Part shown: one piece after another, positions 1 through 8,895 of the stretch | How the letters are laid out: each line of letters starts with the position of its first letter | How positions within the stretch are numbered: position 1 is the stretch's first letter | DNA from: Oscillospiraceae bacterium | GTDB lineage: Bacteria > Bacillota > Clostridia > Oscillospirales > Oscillospiraceae | NCBI GenBank assembly: GCA_017445385.1 | Contig: JAFSUG010000029.1 | Location: 1 to 64,000 of the forward strand | DNA: 64,000 nucleotides | Direction: 5' to 3' | Position numbers and translations under genes: made by a program | Notes under the pieces: model-generated | Seen by the model: only the letters and a program-made list of their open reading frames with translations | The model's database searches: none | Told to the model about the DNA's origin: nothing

Positions 1-347
1 CTGCGCCGCTTGCCTTGCATTGAAAAAAGCGCGCACTGTGAAAACTGCATGCACCCGTGAGCAAGCAATTTTTAGTCGATATTTGTTTGGAAGAGCGCAG
101 ATGGGCTGACGCCCATCAAGTGATACCGAGCAAATATCGGCAAAAAGGGCCGCTCACGGGCGGCAGTGCGCAGCGTTTATCGCCTCTTCACCGCAAAGCG
201 AGAGATTTTTGCGCAAGACAAGACAGAAAAAGAGGGAATCCTTGTCGGATTCCCTCTTTTGATAACGCAGTATTGCACGAAAAGATCCGCTTTGCGGCTA
301 TCGCGTCCTTAAGTGAACACGCCCAAACCTCAACGGTTTTTTCTTAG
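1..347. other. Intergenic sequence at window edge
   Basis: No convincing gene is visible here. A 96-codon open frame on the plus strand has no ribosome site and no recognisable protein character. The only supported element is the hairpin terminator listed separately. The aminopeptidase stop codon on the minus strand marks the right edge of the gap. Confidence 0.5.
227..261. terminator. Bidirectional intrinsic terminator
   Basis: The arms AAAAAGAGGGAATCC and GGATTCCCTCTTTT are near perfect, separated by a short loop, and flanked by A and T runs that work in both directions. It lies about 90 bases beyond the aminopeptidase stop, so it probably ends the prfA-sua5-coaE-aminopeptidase transcript on the minus strand. 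Confidence 0.75.
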
Positions 348-1736
348 TTAGTTTTCAAACAGGACTTTCACGCAGCGGTAGGTCATGTAGCAATCGAGCT
401 TTGCGACCGTTTCGAACGGCGCGTGCATGCTCAGCACGGGCACGCCGGCATCGATCGTATCAATGTTGCGGTTTGCCATGTATTTTGCAACCGTTCCGCC
501 GCCGCCGACGTCGGCTTTGCCAAGCTCGGTCATCTGCCAGCGGACGCCGTTTTCATTGAGCAGGCGGCAGAGATAGCCGACAACCTCCGCCGAGGCATCG
601 GACGCGCCGGCTTTGCCGGCATGACCGGTATATTTGCAGAGGCCCACGCCATAGTTGCAGCGCGCTGCTGTATGGCGATCGTAGACATCGGGGAAGTTGG
701 GATCAAACGCCGCGGTTACGTCCGCCGAAAGGCAGAAGGAATTTGCAAAACAGGTTTCCATGCAAACGCCCTGCGATTTACAGAGGTCTTTCATGAAATA
801 CTCGAAGGCATGCGATTGCATACCGCTGACACCGTCCGAACCGATTTCTTCTTTATCGGCGAAGACGCAGACTGCCGTTCTGCGCGGCGTTTCGGTTTCA
901 AGGATCGCCGCAAGCTCTGCGTAGGCGCAGACGCGGTCGTCATGTCCGTAGGCGCCGATGAAGCTGCAGTCGAAGCCGATGTCGCGCGCGTTTGCAGCCG
1001 GAACAGCCTGCAGCTCGGCGGAGATAAGGTTCTCCTCCACGATGCCGTAGCGCTCGTTGAGCAGGCGCAGCACCTCCAGCTTGATGCGCTCCGAGCCATC
1101 GTCATCCTTAAGCGGACGGCCGCCGACAAGAATATTGAGCGAATCGGACGGGATCGCCGTATTGAGCGGCTTTTTCCCCTGCTCCAAGCCAAGGTGCGGC
1201 AGAAGATCGTTGATGACAAACTGCGGATCTTCCGGCGCGTCGCCGATTTTCACGGTGATTTTGCTGCCGTCGGACAGCATTACAACGCCGTGCAGAACGA
1301 GCGGCGTTGTAACCCAATGATACTTGCGGATACCGCCGTAATGGTGGGTTTTGAGGTACGCCATTTCGCTTTCTTCATACAGCGGCGTGGGCTTGATATC
1401 CAGGCGCGGCGCATCGGTATGCGCGGCGGCAATCACTGCGCCGTTTGCAAGCGACTCCGTGCCGATCACGGCAAGGAAGATCGCCTTTTCGCGGTTTACA
1501 TAATAAATCTTGTCGCCGGGGTTCAGCTTTTCGCCGGGCTGCCACGCATGGAAATCATGCGTTTCGGCAAGGTAGACCGCCGTTGCGACTGCCTCGCGCT
1601 CGGTTTTGCTCATATCCAAGAAGATTTTATACGCCTCGCAATAGCGATCCATTGCTTCGCGCTCTTCCGCGCTGATGGTATCATAGCCGTTTTTCGGACG
1701 ATACATCAGTTTTTTACGCAGTTCACTTTCTGCCAT
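348..1736 (-). CDS. M18 family zinc aminopeptidase
   Basis: A 462-residue cytoplasmic metallopeptidase of the M18 (aspartyl/aminopeptidase I) family, which removes N-terminal residues from peptides using two metal ions. The family metal-site signature HTDAPRLD is at residues 106-113, the acidic DKEEIGSDG segment falls in the middle, and the C-terminal SMHAPFE motif supplies the last histidine. The length matches the family (430-480). The start is well supported by AGGAGG ten bases upstream. It is the last gene of the run prfA, sua5, coaE, with 11 bases after coaE, and probably recycles peptides. Substrate preference cannot be read from sequence. Confidence 0.9.
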   Translation of the reverse strand: MAESELRKKLMYRPKNGYDTISAEEREAMDRYCEAYKIFLDMSKTEREAVATAVYLAETHDFHAWQPGEKLNPGDKIYYVNREKAIFLAVIGTESLANGAVIAAAHTDAPRLDIKPTPLYEESEMAYLKTHHYGGIRKYHWVTTPLVLHGVVMLSDGSKITVKIGDAPEDPQFVINDLLPHLGLEQGKKPLNTAIPSDSLNILVGGRPLKDDDGSERIKLEVLRLLNERYGIVEENLISAELQAVPAANARDIGFDCSFIGAYGHDDRVCAYAELAAILETETPRRTAVCVFADKEEIGSDGVSGMQSHAFEYFMKDLCKSQGVCMETCFANSFCLSADVTAAFDPNFPDVYDRHTAARCNYGVGLCKYTGHAGKAGASDASAEVVGYLCRLLNENGVRWQMTELGKADVGGGGTVAKYMANRNIDTIDAGVPVLSMHAPFETVAKLDCYMTYRCVKVLFEN

Positions 1737-1747
1737 TGGATTGCCTC

Positions 1748-2338
1748 CTAATTCAGATATTCCGCAAGCAGCGACAGCGCGTTTTCACAAAGCGTCTGTT
1801 CGCTGCCATCGTTTATAAGGGTTTGTTTCGCGCGGGCGGTAAAGGTTTCATCCGTCTGCTGCGCCGCAATGCGCTTTTCCGCCTGCGCCCGATCGATACC
1901 GTCACGCGCCATGATCCGCGCGATGCGCGTATCGAGCGGCGCAAGCACGGCGACGGTTGTATCGCAAAGCTCGCCGAGTCCGCTTTCGATGAGGTTCACC
2001 GCATCGATCACGGCGAGCTTTTTGCCGCTTTTTTTCGCCGCGGCAAGCTCCTCGCGCACGGCGATGCCGACGTGGTAATAGACAATCGCGTTGAGCTTGA
2101 GAAGCTGCTTCGGATCGGAAAAGACCGTTTCCGAGAGCGTTTTGCGATCAAGGCTCCCATCGGGCAGAAAGACCTGCCCAAAGGTTTTTACAAGATCGGC
2201 GCGGAGCGCTTCGCTCGTTTGAAGCAGCGAATCATACAGGCGGTCGCAATCAATCGCCGCCGCGCCGCGATCACGGAGCAGATTCAGCACGGTTGTTTTA
2301 CCCGAACCGCTGCCGCCGGTTAAGCCGATGACGTTCAT
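1748..2338 (-). CDS. coaE: Dephospho-CoA kinase
   Basis: A 196-residue kinase for the last step of coenzyme A synthesis, phosphorylating the 3'-hydroxyl of dephospho-CoA with ATP. The P-loop GGSGSGKT is at residues 8-15, followed by the IDCDRL segment and a C-terminal CoA-binding lid region with IARIMARDG. The frame is open further upstream, but the ATG at 2338 overlaps the preceding stop as ATGA and puts the P-loop at the usual distance from the N-terminus, so this start is preferred. It is translationally coupled to sua5. Confidence 0.92.
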   Translation of the reverse strand: MNVIGLTGGSGSGKTTVLNLLRDRGAAAIDCDRLYDSLLQTSEALRADLVKTFGQVFLPDGSLDRKTLSETVFSDPKQLLKLNAIVYYHVGIAVREELAAAKKSGKKLAVIDAVNLIESGLGELCDTTVAVLAPLDTRIARIMARDGIDRAQAEKRIAAQQTDETFTARAKQTLINDGSEQTLCENALSLLAEYLN

Positions 2339-3366
2339 TCCGCCACCTCCACAACGTGGAAGCCTGCCGCCTTTTTGAGGCGGTTGGAAACGGCGAGTCC
2401 CAAGCCGGTGGGATCGGGGCATTGGGCAAAAATTTCTGTAACGGGCGTTTGGTCGAAGCGGCGCAGCGCATCGAAAACGCGGCGTGCCTGCTCGCCTTGA
2501 TCGTTTTCACTGCCGAGCGACTGGGTAATACGATCGGAAAAAAGCGCCAGATACTCCTTAAAGCAGAGAACGCCTGCGCCCTCGGGCGCATTGGCAGCGA
2601 TATAAGCCGCCGATGCCTTGGGGCTTCCCGTAACAACAGTGACGGGCGCTTTCGGCGCATAATGGCGGTATTTCATGCCGGGCGCGCGCGGCCGTTCCCC
2701 TTCCGCAAGTTTTTCCGTTACGGCACGGTCAACCGCAACTTCGCCGAGGACTTCCCTGAGCGATTCCAGCGGCAATCCGCCCGGACGGAGCAGACGCGGC
2801 GGTGTAACCGTTAAATCTATAATCGTGGATTCCACGCCGACGGCGGACGCGCCGCCATCGAAGATGCCGTCAATTTTTCCATCCATATCCGCCAGCATGT
2901 GCTGAGCGGTTGTGGGGCTGGGCTTGCCGGAGGTGTTGCCCGACGGCGCGGCGATCGGTACGCCGGATCGGCGGATCAGCTCGCGCGTGACGGGATGGTT
3001 CGGGCAACGGATGCCGACCGTTTCCAGTCCGCCGGTTGTTTGCAGCGGAATGGAGGGATGACGCGGCAGAATGATCGTGAGCGGTCCGGGCCAGAAGCGC
3101 TCGGCAAGGCGATATGCCGCATCGGGCACGGAGGCCGCGCAGCGCGGCAGCCACGACGCATCCGGGATATGGACGATCAGCGGATTATCCTGCGGTCTGC
3201 CCTTGGCGATGAAGATATTTTTGACCGCCGTTTCATTCAGCGCGTTTGCGCCGAGCCCGTAGACCGTTTCGGTTGGGATGCCGAGCAAGCCGCCATCGCG
3301 CAGGATCGCCGCCGCTTCGTTCAGCTCCTGCTCGCTATTTGGATTTTGGAAGAGTTTCGTTTCCAT
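2335..3366 (-). CDS. sua5: L-threonylcarbamoyladenylate synthase (Sua5 type)
   Basis: A 343-residue enzyme making threonylcarbamoyl-AMP from threonine, bicarbonate and ATP for the t6A37 modification of ANN-decoding tRNAs. The YrdC/TsaC catalytic domain occupies about residues 1-200 with PTETVYGLG and KGRPQDNPL. The PGMKYRHYAPKAP linker leads into the C-terminal Sua5 domain, so this is the long form rather than short TsaC. The stop is shared with the coaE start, and the gene begins one base after prfA ends. It is often found beside prfA in Bacillota, and both act in translation. Confidence 0.93.
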   Translation of the reverse strand: METKLFQNPNSEQELNEAAAILRDGGLLGIPTETVYGLGANALNETAVKNIFIAKGRPQDNPLIVHIPDASWLPRCAASVPDAAYRLAERFWPGPLTIILPRHPSIPLQTTGGLETVGIRCPNHPVTRELIRRSGVPIAAPSGNTSGKPSPTTAQHMLADMDGKIDGIFDGGASAVGVESTIIDLTVTPPRLLRPGGLPLESLREVLGEVAVDRAVTEKLAEGERPRAPGMKYRHYAPKAPVTVVTGSPKASAAYIAANAPEGAGVLCFKEYLALFSDRITQSLGSENDQGEQARRVFDALRRFDQTPVTEIFAQCPDPTGLGLAVSNRLKKAAGFHVVEVAE

Positions 3367-3367
3367 A

Positions 3368-4438
3368 TTACGTTTCCTGCTGCTGTAATTTTTCCGCCTG
3401 GTCGGCAGTGACGAGCGCATCGATCAGCTCATCGAGATCGCCGTCCATAATCTGGTCGATTTTATAAAGCGTGAGCCCGATGCGGTGATCGGTGACGCGC
3501 CCCTGCGGGAAATTATACGTTCGGATGCGCTCGTTGCGCATACCCGTTCCGACCTGGCTTCGGCGCAGTCCTGTGACGGCGCTATCGAGCTTTTCCTGCT
3601 CGATCTCATAGAGCTTGGATGCGAGCATCTGCATACATTTTTCGCGGTTTTGCACCTGGCTGCGCTCTTCCTGGCACGAGACAACGATGCCGCTCGGCTT
3701 ATGGATGAGGCGCACGGCGGACGAGGTTTTATTGATATGCTGGCCGCCTGCGCCCGACGAGCGATAGACCTGCATTTCGATATCCTCCGGGCGGAGATCG
3801 ACCTCCGCCTGCTCAACCTCCGGCAAAACGGCGACCGTTGCCGTTGAGGTATGGACTCTGCCGCCGGATTCCGTTTCCGGCACGCGTTGCACGCGATGCA
3901 CGCCGCTTTCGAATTTCAGGCGCGAAAACGCGCCGTCGCCAACGATCATGAAGTCCGCTTCTTTCACGCCGCCAAGCTCGGTTTCGTTATAATTGAGCAG
4001 CTCGATCTGCCAGCCGTTTCGCGCGGCGTACATGCTGTACATTCGGAAAAGGCTATGCGCAAACAGCGCGCTCTCCTCGCCGCCGACACCGCCGCGCAGC
4101 TCCATGATAACGCTTTTTTCATCGTTGGGATCGCGCGGAAGCAGCAGCACTTTCAGCTCCTGCTCCAGCCGATCAAGTTCTTTTTTGCTCTGGATATACT
4201 CCTCCTGCGCCATCTTGCGCAGCTCGGGATCAAGCGTTCCATCGAGCATTTCGCGCAGATCCTTCTGCTCTTGCAGCGTTTTTTGATAGCTGCGATACGC
4301 CGCGACGATCGGCTCAAGGCGCTTTTGCTCCTTGAGCAGCTTGGTTGCAAGCGTGCTGTCGCTATAAAAATCCGGCTGCGCCGCTTTCGCTTCCAGCTCC
4401 AGATAGCGCGCCTCGACAAGGCGGAGTTTTTCCAGCAT
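3368..4438 (-). CDS. prfA: Peptide chain release factor 1
   Basis: A 356-residue class I release factor for UAA and UAG. The GGQ motif lies in SSGAGGQHINKT near residue 230, and the domain signatures MELRGGVGGEES, HRVQRVPETESGGR and RTYNFPQGRVTDHR are all present. A start at 4450 (four residues longer) is possible. I chose 4438 because GGTGAT, complementary to the extended anti-Shine-Dalgarno, sits just before it, the protein then begins MLEKL like relatives, and the promoter -10 box lies so close that 4450 would be nearly leaderless. First gene of a four-gene unit. Confidence 0.93.
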   Translation of the reverse strand: MLEKLRLVEARYLELEAKAAQPDFYSDSTLATKLLKEQKRLEPIVAAYRSYQKTLQEQKDLREMLDGTLDPELRKMAQEEYIQSKKELDRLEQELKVLLLPRDPNDEKSVIMELRGGVGGEESALFAHSLFRMYSMYAARNGWQIELLNYNETELGGVKEADFMIVGDGAFSRLKFESGVHRVQRVPETESGGRVHTSTATVAVLPEVEQAEVDLRPEDIEMQVYRSSGAGGQHINKTSSAVRLIHKPSGIVVSCQEERSQVQNREKCMQMLASKLYEIEQEKLDSAVTGLRRSQVGTGMRNERIRTYNFPQGRVTDHRIGLTLYKIDQIMDGDLDELIDALVTADQAEKLQQQET

Positions 4439-4454
4439 TTGAATCACCATCGCT

Positions 4455-4483
4455 ATTCTATCGCATTTTGCCCAAGCCGTCAA
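4455..4483 (-). promoter_or_regulatory. Promoter of prfA operon
   Basis: Read on the minus strand: TTGACG, 17 bases, TAGAAT. The predicted transcription start falls within about ten bases of the prfA start codon, giving a very short leader. Confidence 0.6.
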
Positions 4484-4497
4484 CGGTGGGCAAGGCA

Positions 4498-4527
4498 AGA
4501 AAAAACCGCCCAAGGGCGGCTTTTTTA
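4498..4527. terminator. Terminator after lysC
   Basis: The stem GCCGCCC/GGGCGG has a tiny loop and is followed by TTTTTT when read on the minus strand, just past the lysC stop. An A-rich left arm makes it partly bidirectional. It separates the lysine operon from prfA. Confidence 0.75.
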
Positions 4528-4528
4528 T

Positions 4529-5833
4529 TTAGGACAGTTCGTTATACAGTTCCTGCAGCGCGATGGGCAGATCCGATTCCGCCACGCCGAGGATAATGTT
4601 CATTTCACCGGGACCCTGATCGATCAGACGCACATTGACGCCGGCTTTATGCATCGCATGGAAGACCTTTGCAGATATGCCTCTTGCGCCCATCATGCCA
4701 TGGCCGACGACCGCGATCAGCGCGATGGAATCATCCACCGAGATATGGTCGGGGCGAAGCTCCTTTTCGATCTCCGCGAAGATCGCATCGCGCTCCGCCT
4801 CAAACGGCGCGGAGGCGACCACAACGGACATCGTATCGATGCCGGAGGGGCAATGCTCAAAGGAAATGCCGTGCTTTGCGAAAATCGTAAGCAGTTTCGC
4901 GCCGAAGCCAATCTCGCCGTTCATCATGCCCTTTTCAACCGTGATGCACGCGAAGCCCGGACGGCCCGCAACGCCGGTTACGGCAGTTTCGCTCTGCTCC
5001 GCACGATCAACGGGAACGATCATGGTGCCTGCGTCGGCCGGGCGGTTTGTATTGCGGATATTGATGGGAATGCCTGCCTTGCGAACGGGAAAAACGGCGT
5101 CCTCATGCAGGACGGACGCGCCCATATAGCTCAGCTCACGCAGCTCCCGATACGTTACGAACGCGACCGGGCGCGGATCTTTGACAACGCGCGGATCGGC
5201 AAAGAGCATGCCGGAAACGTCCGTCCAGTTTTCATAGAGGTCGGCACCGACGGCGCGCGCAACAAGCGAGCCGGTAACGTCCGAGCCGCCGCGCGAGAAC
5301 GTGCGGATTACGCCAGAGGCATCCGCGCCGTAAAAGCCGGGGACGACCGCGCGATCTACGTTAGAGAGCGCGGATGCGAGCAGCTCATTCGTCAGCTCAT
5401 AATCCGGGCGACCATTTCGCAGAAAGCGCACGCTTTCCGCCGCGTCATAGAACGGCACGCCGAGGTATGCCGCAAGGATCTTGGAATTGAGGTATTCGCC
5501 GCGGCTTGCCATATAATCGCGCTCGCGCAGGCGGCTGCGAATGATCGCCATTTCCGTTTGCAGATCAAATTCAATGCCGAGATCTTCGATGATCTCGGTG
5601 AAGCGCGCGGTGATCTGATCCAGCACGGGCGTGGGATCGGCATGGCGCGCGGCAAGCGCCTGGCATTCATAAAGCAGGTCCGTGACTTTTACGTCGTTCG
5701 CGCTGCGCCGACCCGGCGCGGAGGCAACGATGAAACGCCGCTGCGGATCGCTTTCGATGATTGCGCGGACTTTTCGAAACTGCGCGGCGTCCGCAAGCGA
5801 GCTGCCGCCGAATTTTGCAACAATGGTTTTCAT
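4529..5833 (-). CDS. lysC: Aspartate kinase
   Basis: A 434-residue aspartokinase that phosphorylates aspartate, the first step toward lysine, threonine and methionine. The kinase domain begins with KFGGSS at residues 7-12 and contains the TFSRGGSDVTG segment. The C-terminal third has paired ACT-type regulatory repeats (GEIGFGAKLLTIFAKHGISFE; MMGARGISAKVFHAMHKAGV), so feedback control by an amino acid is likely. It is the last gene of the dapA-dapB-ddh-lysA-lysC operon, ten bases after lysA, which suggests this isozyme is dedicated to lysine. The ribosome site is AAGGAT. Confidence 0.93.
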   Translation of the reverse strand: MKTIVAKFGGSSLADAAQFRKVRAIIESDPQRRFIVASAPGRRSANDVKVTDLLYECQALAARHADPTPVLDQITARFTEIIEDLGIEFDLQTEMAIIRSRLRERDYMASRGEYLNSKILAAYLGVPFYDAAESVRFLRNGRPDYELTNELLASALSNVDRAVVPGFYGADASGVIRTFSRGGSDVTGSLVARAVGADLYENWTDVSGMLFADPRVVKDPRPVAFVTYRELRELSYMGASVLHEDAVFPVRKAGIPINIRNTNRPADAGTMIVPVDRAEQSETAVTGVAGRPGFACITVEKGMMNGEIGFGAKLLTIFAKHGISFEHCPSGIDTMSVVVASAPFEAERDAIFAEIEKELRPDHISVDDSIALIAVVGHGMMGARGISAKVFHAMHKAGVNVRLIDQGPGEMNIILGVAESDLPIALQELYNELS

Positions 5834-5843
5834 ATGCTATCCT

Positions 5844-7148
5844 TTACAGATCGTATTGAACAAGGTCTTCAAGCGTTTCGCGCCGCACGGCAACGCGCGA
5901 TTTCCCGCCGCTGAGCATTACGATTGGCGGACGCGGAACGCGATTATAATTGGACGCCATGGAATAATTATATGCGCCGGTTGTGCACGCGGCGAGCAGG
6001 TCGCCGCGCTGCACCGTTTCCGGGAGCAAAACGTCCGTTCGGATCACGTCGCCGCTTTCGCAGCATCTGCCGACAACATCGCAACGGAAGGTGCGCGGCG
6101 CAAGCGCATCGCTTGCCGACACAACCTCATGGATCGCGCCATAGAGCGCGAAGCGCGGGTTATCGGTCATGCCGCCGTCTACGGAAACGTAGTTCTTATA
6201 GCCGGCAATGCGCTTCACCGTTCCGACGGTATAGAGCGTAAGCCCTGCATCGGCAACGATGCTGCGCCCCGGCTCCATGAGGATTGCCGGCTGCGGATAA
6301 GCGAGCTTTTCGCACGTTTTGCCGATAACCGCCGAAAGTTGCCGCAGCTTTTCGGAAAGCGAATACGAAGGATCATCGGGCAGGTAGCGAACGCCGTAGC
6401 CGCCGCCGAGGTTCAGCTCCTTCGCGGTATAGCCATAATGATCGCGGAAGGAAGCGAGAAATTCCAGCATAACGACCGCCGTGCGCTCGAAAACGTCTTC
6501 ATCGAAGACCTGCGAGCCGACGTGGCAATGGAAGCCGACAAGCTCCAATTGCTGCTGCGCAAGCGCAAGCGCCGTTACGGCATCCGCCTGCCCCGTTTCG
6601 ATGGCGACACCGAATTTGGAATCCACCTTGCCGGTGGAGATTGCTTCATACGTATGCGGATCGATGCCCGGCGTAATGCGGAGCATGACCTTTTGCCGGA
6701 TACCGCGCGCGGCTGCCGCCTGCGCAATAGCGAGGATTTCCTCTTCGCTTTCGGCAACAAAGCAGCCGACGCCGTTTTCCGTGGCGAAGCGAATGTCTTC
6801 ATCCGTTTTATTATTGCTGTGGAAATAGGCGTTTGAGAGATCAAAGCCCGCTTTTTTCGCGGTATAAATCTCGCCGCAGGACACGACGTCCGCGCCGAGC
6901 CCTTCCTGCTGCACGATGCGGAAAATTTCCGCAAACGCATTCGCCTTTGCCGCATAGAGCACGCGCGAGCCTGCCGGGAAGTAGGCGCGGAAGGCCTCTG
7001 TATAGGCGCGGCAGTTTTTGCGGATACGGTCTTCATCGAGGAGGTACAGCGGCGTTGCATACTGCTTTGCAAGCTCCGCCGTATCCTGCCCGGCAAACGT
7101 TAAATGACCTGCCTCGTTTACCCCGAGGTTTTCACAAAGCGCCGCCAT
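5844..7148 (-). CDS. lysA: Diaminopimelate decarboxylase
   Basis: A 434-residue PLP enzyme (fold type III) converting meso-diaminopimelate to lysine. YAAKANAF carries the PLP lysine. The glycine-rich phosphate-binding stretch is LNLGGGYGVRY, followed by EPGRSIVADAG and the C-terminal RCCESGD and GAYNYSMASNYN segments typical of DAP decarboxylases. The start codon overlaps the ddh stop by one base (TGATG), so the two are translationally coupled. Length is normal for the family. Confidence 0.95.
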   Translation of the reverse strand: MAALCENLGVNEAGHLTFAGQDTAELAKQYATPLYLLDEDRIRKNCRAYTEAFRAYFPAGSRVLYAAKANAFAEIFRIVQQEGLGADVVSCGEIYTAKKAGFDLSNAYFHSNNKTDEDIRFATENGVGCFVAESEEEILAIAQAAAARGIRQKVMLRITPGIDPHTYEAISTGKVDSKFGVAIETGQADAVTALALAQQQLELVGFHCHVGSQVFDEDVFERTAVVMLEFLASFRDHYGYTAKELNLGGGYGVRYLPDDPSYSLSEKLRQLSAVIGKTCEKLAYPQPAILMEPGRSIVADAGLTLYTVGTVKRIAGYKNYVSVDGGMTDNPRFALYGAIHEVVSASDALAPRTFRCDVVGRCCESGDVIRTDVLLPETVQRGDLLAACTTGAYNYSMASNYNRVPRPPIVMLSGGKSRVAVRRETLEDLVQYDL

Positions 7149-8125
7149 CAGAGCAGGTTTTTGCGCAGCGCTTCGCCGGAGAGCGGCGAAAGATCCGCAG
7201 GCGCGATATCGAAGATGGTTTTGCAGCCAAGCTCGCCGCGGCGATGCAGACGATCAACCGCGCGCGCAAGCGCAACGAGAACGCCGGAGGTAAATTCCGG
7301 ATTGGAATCGAGCGTTAAATGGTACTCGATCGTATGGGTATGTTCACCATTGAGCCCCGTTTTGCCGCTGCGCAGAACGACGCCGCCGTGCGGCAGCTCC
7401 TTATGATCGCGCTGCAGCTCCTCGAGCGAGATGAAATGGACGGTTGTATCGTATTCATCGAAATAGTTGGGCATGGTTTTGATCGCCTGTTCAATCTTTG
7501 CGCGGTCTGCGCCCTCCGCCGCGACAACGTAGCATTCGCGCCGGTGCTTCTGCCGCGTGGTCAGCTCCGGCTGCTTACCGCTGCGGACGGCTTCGAGCGC
7601 CTCCGGGATCGGCACGGTATACTGCCGCGCATCCACAACGCCCTCGATCCGGCGGATCGCATCGGAATGGCCCTGACTCACGCCGCGCCCCCAGAACGTA
7701 TAATCCTTGCCATCGGGCAAAATCGCCTGCGCATAGAGGCGATTGAGCGAGAACATGCCGGGGTCCCAGCCGCCGCAGATCAGCGCGGTATTGCCGCCGC
7801 GCTTCGCCGCATCGTCCACGCGCGCGAAATGCTGCGGAATCTTTGCGTGGGTATCGAAGCTATCGACAACACAGAACTGCTCGGCGAGCATAGGCGTCAT
7901 ATCGGGAAGGTCGGTTGCGCTGCCGCCGCAGATGACGACAACGTCGATCTCCGATTTATGGGAAAGGATCTCGTCCGCTGCGTAGACGGGCAGACCGGTG
8001 AGCGTTTTGACGGAGGACGGATCGCGGCGCGTATAAACGCCGGTGACGGTAACGTCCGGATTTTGCTTTGCGGCGAGCTCTACGCCCTTACCGATGTTGC
8101 CGTAGCCATAGATTGCAAGTTTCAT
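7148..8125 (-). CDS. ddh: meso-Diaminopimelate dehydrogenase
   Basis: A 325-residue NADP-dependent enzyme that converts tetrahydrodipicolinate, ammonia and NADPH directly to meso-DAP, bypassing the succinylase/acetylase and aminotransferase branches. The N-terminal dinucleotide-binding motif is YGYGNIGKG at residues 6-14. Family landmarks include VICGGSATDLP, the SFDTHAKIP segment and WDPGMFSLNR. It sits between dapB and lysA, exactly where the pathway needs it, and no dapD, dapL, dapE or dapF is seen in the window. Ribosome site AAAGGAG. Confidence 0.95.
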   Translation of the reverse strand: MKLAIYGYGNIGKGVELAAKQNPDVTVTGVYTRRDPSSVKTLTGLPVYAADEILSHKSEIDVVVICGGSATDLPDMTPMLAEQFCVVDSFDTHAKIPQHFARVDDAAKRGGNTALICGGWDPGMFSLNRLYAQAILPDGKDYTFWGRGVSQGHSDAIRRIEGVVDARQYTVPIPEALEAVRSGKQPELTTRQKHRRECYVVAAEGADRAKIEQAIKTMPNYFDEYDTTVHFISLEELQRDHKELPHGGVVLRSGKTGLNGEHTHTIEYHLTLDSNPEFTSGVLVALARAVDRLHRRGELGCKTIFDIAPADLSPLSGEALRKNLL

Positions 8126-8154
8126 GAGTTCTCCTTTCCCGATTATGCTGACTT

Positions 8155-8895
8155 CTAAAACGACGCAAGATCCTGCATTGTATAAAGGCCGGCAGGTTTT
8201 CCTGCAAGATATTCCGCCGCGGCATATGCGCCTTCGGCGAAGAGCGCACGGCTGTGCGCTTCATGCTTGAGGGTTATGGTTTGGCTCTGCGTGCCGATGA
8301 GCACTTCATGCATTCCGGCGTAGTTCCCAAGGCGGATTGCATGGACGCCGATTTCATTTTCCGTGCGCTTGCCATGGCCGCTGCGCCCTGTGACGACGGC
8401 GGAATGCGGACGCACCTCGCATATCGCATCGGCAAGCGCAAGCGCCGTACCGCTGGGCGCATCGAGCTTGCGATCGTGATGCGCTTCGACAATCTCGATC
8501 TCCGCTTCCGGCATTGCCTTCGCCACTTTTTTGGCAAGCTCCGTTAAAAGCGCGATGCCGAGCGAATAGTTCGCCGCGAAGAAGATCGGAATTTGCTCCG
8601 AAGCGCGGCGAATCGCTTCGCGCTCGGGCTCAGTCTGCCCGGTTGTGGCGAGGACGAGCGGAATGTGATTGCTCGTTGCGAACGCAAGAAGCTGCTCCGT
8701 TGCCGCATGATGCGAAAAATCAAGGATGCAATCCACGTTCGTTTCCGCGCTTGCAAAGTCTTTTGCGACAGGCACGGCGCATTCCGCGCTTGCGCCGAGG
8801 TCTACGCCGGCGACGATCTCAACACCGCGGCATCCCGAAAGCGCGAGAACCTCGCGCCCCATGTGGCCATGGATGCCGCTGAGCAGCGCCCTCAC
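8155..8895 (-). CDS. dapB: 4-Hydroxy-tetrahydrodipicolinate reductase
   Basis: A 246-residue reductase forming tetrahydrodipicolinate with NAD(P)H. The N-terminal cofactor motif is GIHGHMGRE. The active-site stretch EAHHDRKLDAPSGTAL holds the catalytic histidine and lysine and the substrate-binding loop. The start is a GTG overlapping the dapA stop as GTGA, with GGAG six bases upstream inside dapA. It is 29 bases before ddh, whose substrate it makes. Confidence 0.94.
   Translation of the reverse strand: MRALLSGIHGHMGREVLALSGCRGVEIVAGVDLGASAECAVPVAKDFASAETNVDCILDFSHHAATEQLLAFATSNHIPLVLATTGQTEPEREAIRRASEQIPIFFAANYSLGIALLTELAKKVAKAMPEAEIEIVEAHHDRKLDAPSGTALALADAICEVRPHSAVVTGRSGHGKRTENEIGVHAIRLGNYAGMHEVLIGTQSQTITLKHEAHSRALFAEGAYAAAEYLAGKPAGLYTMQDLASF

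Noticed and set aside
57-347. A 96-codon open frame at the left edge
   Set aside because: No ribosome site, no homology-like features, and it spans a terminator hairpin.
3851-5914. A 687-codon open frame on the plus strand
   Set aside because: It runs antisense across prfA and lysC. It has no ribosome site or family motifs and reflects the codon bias of the real minus-strand genes.
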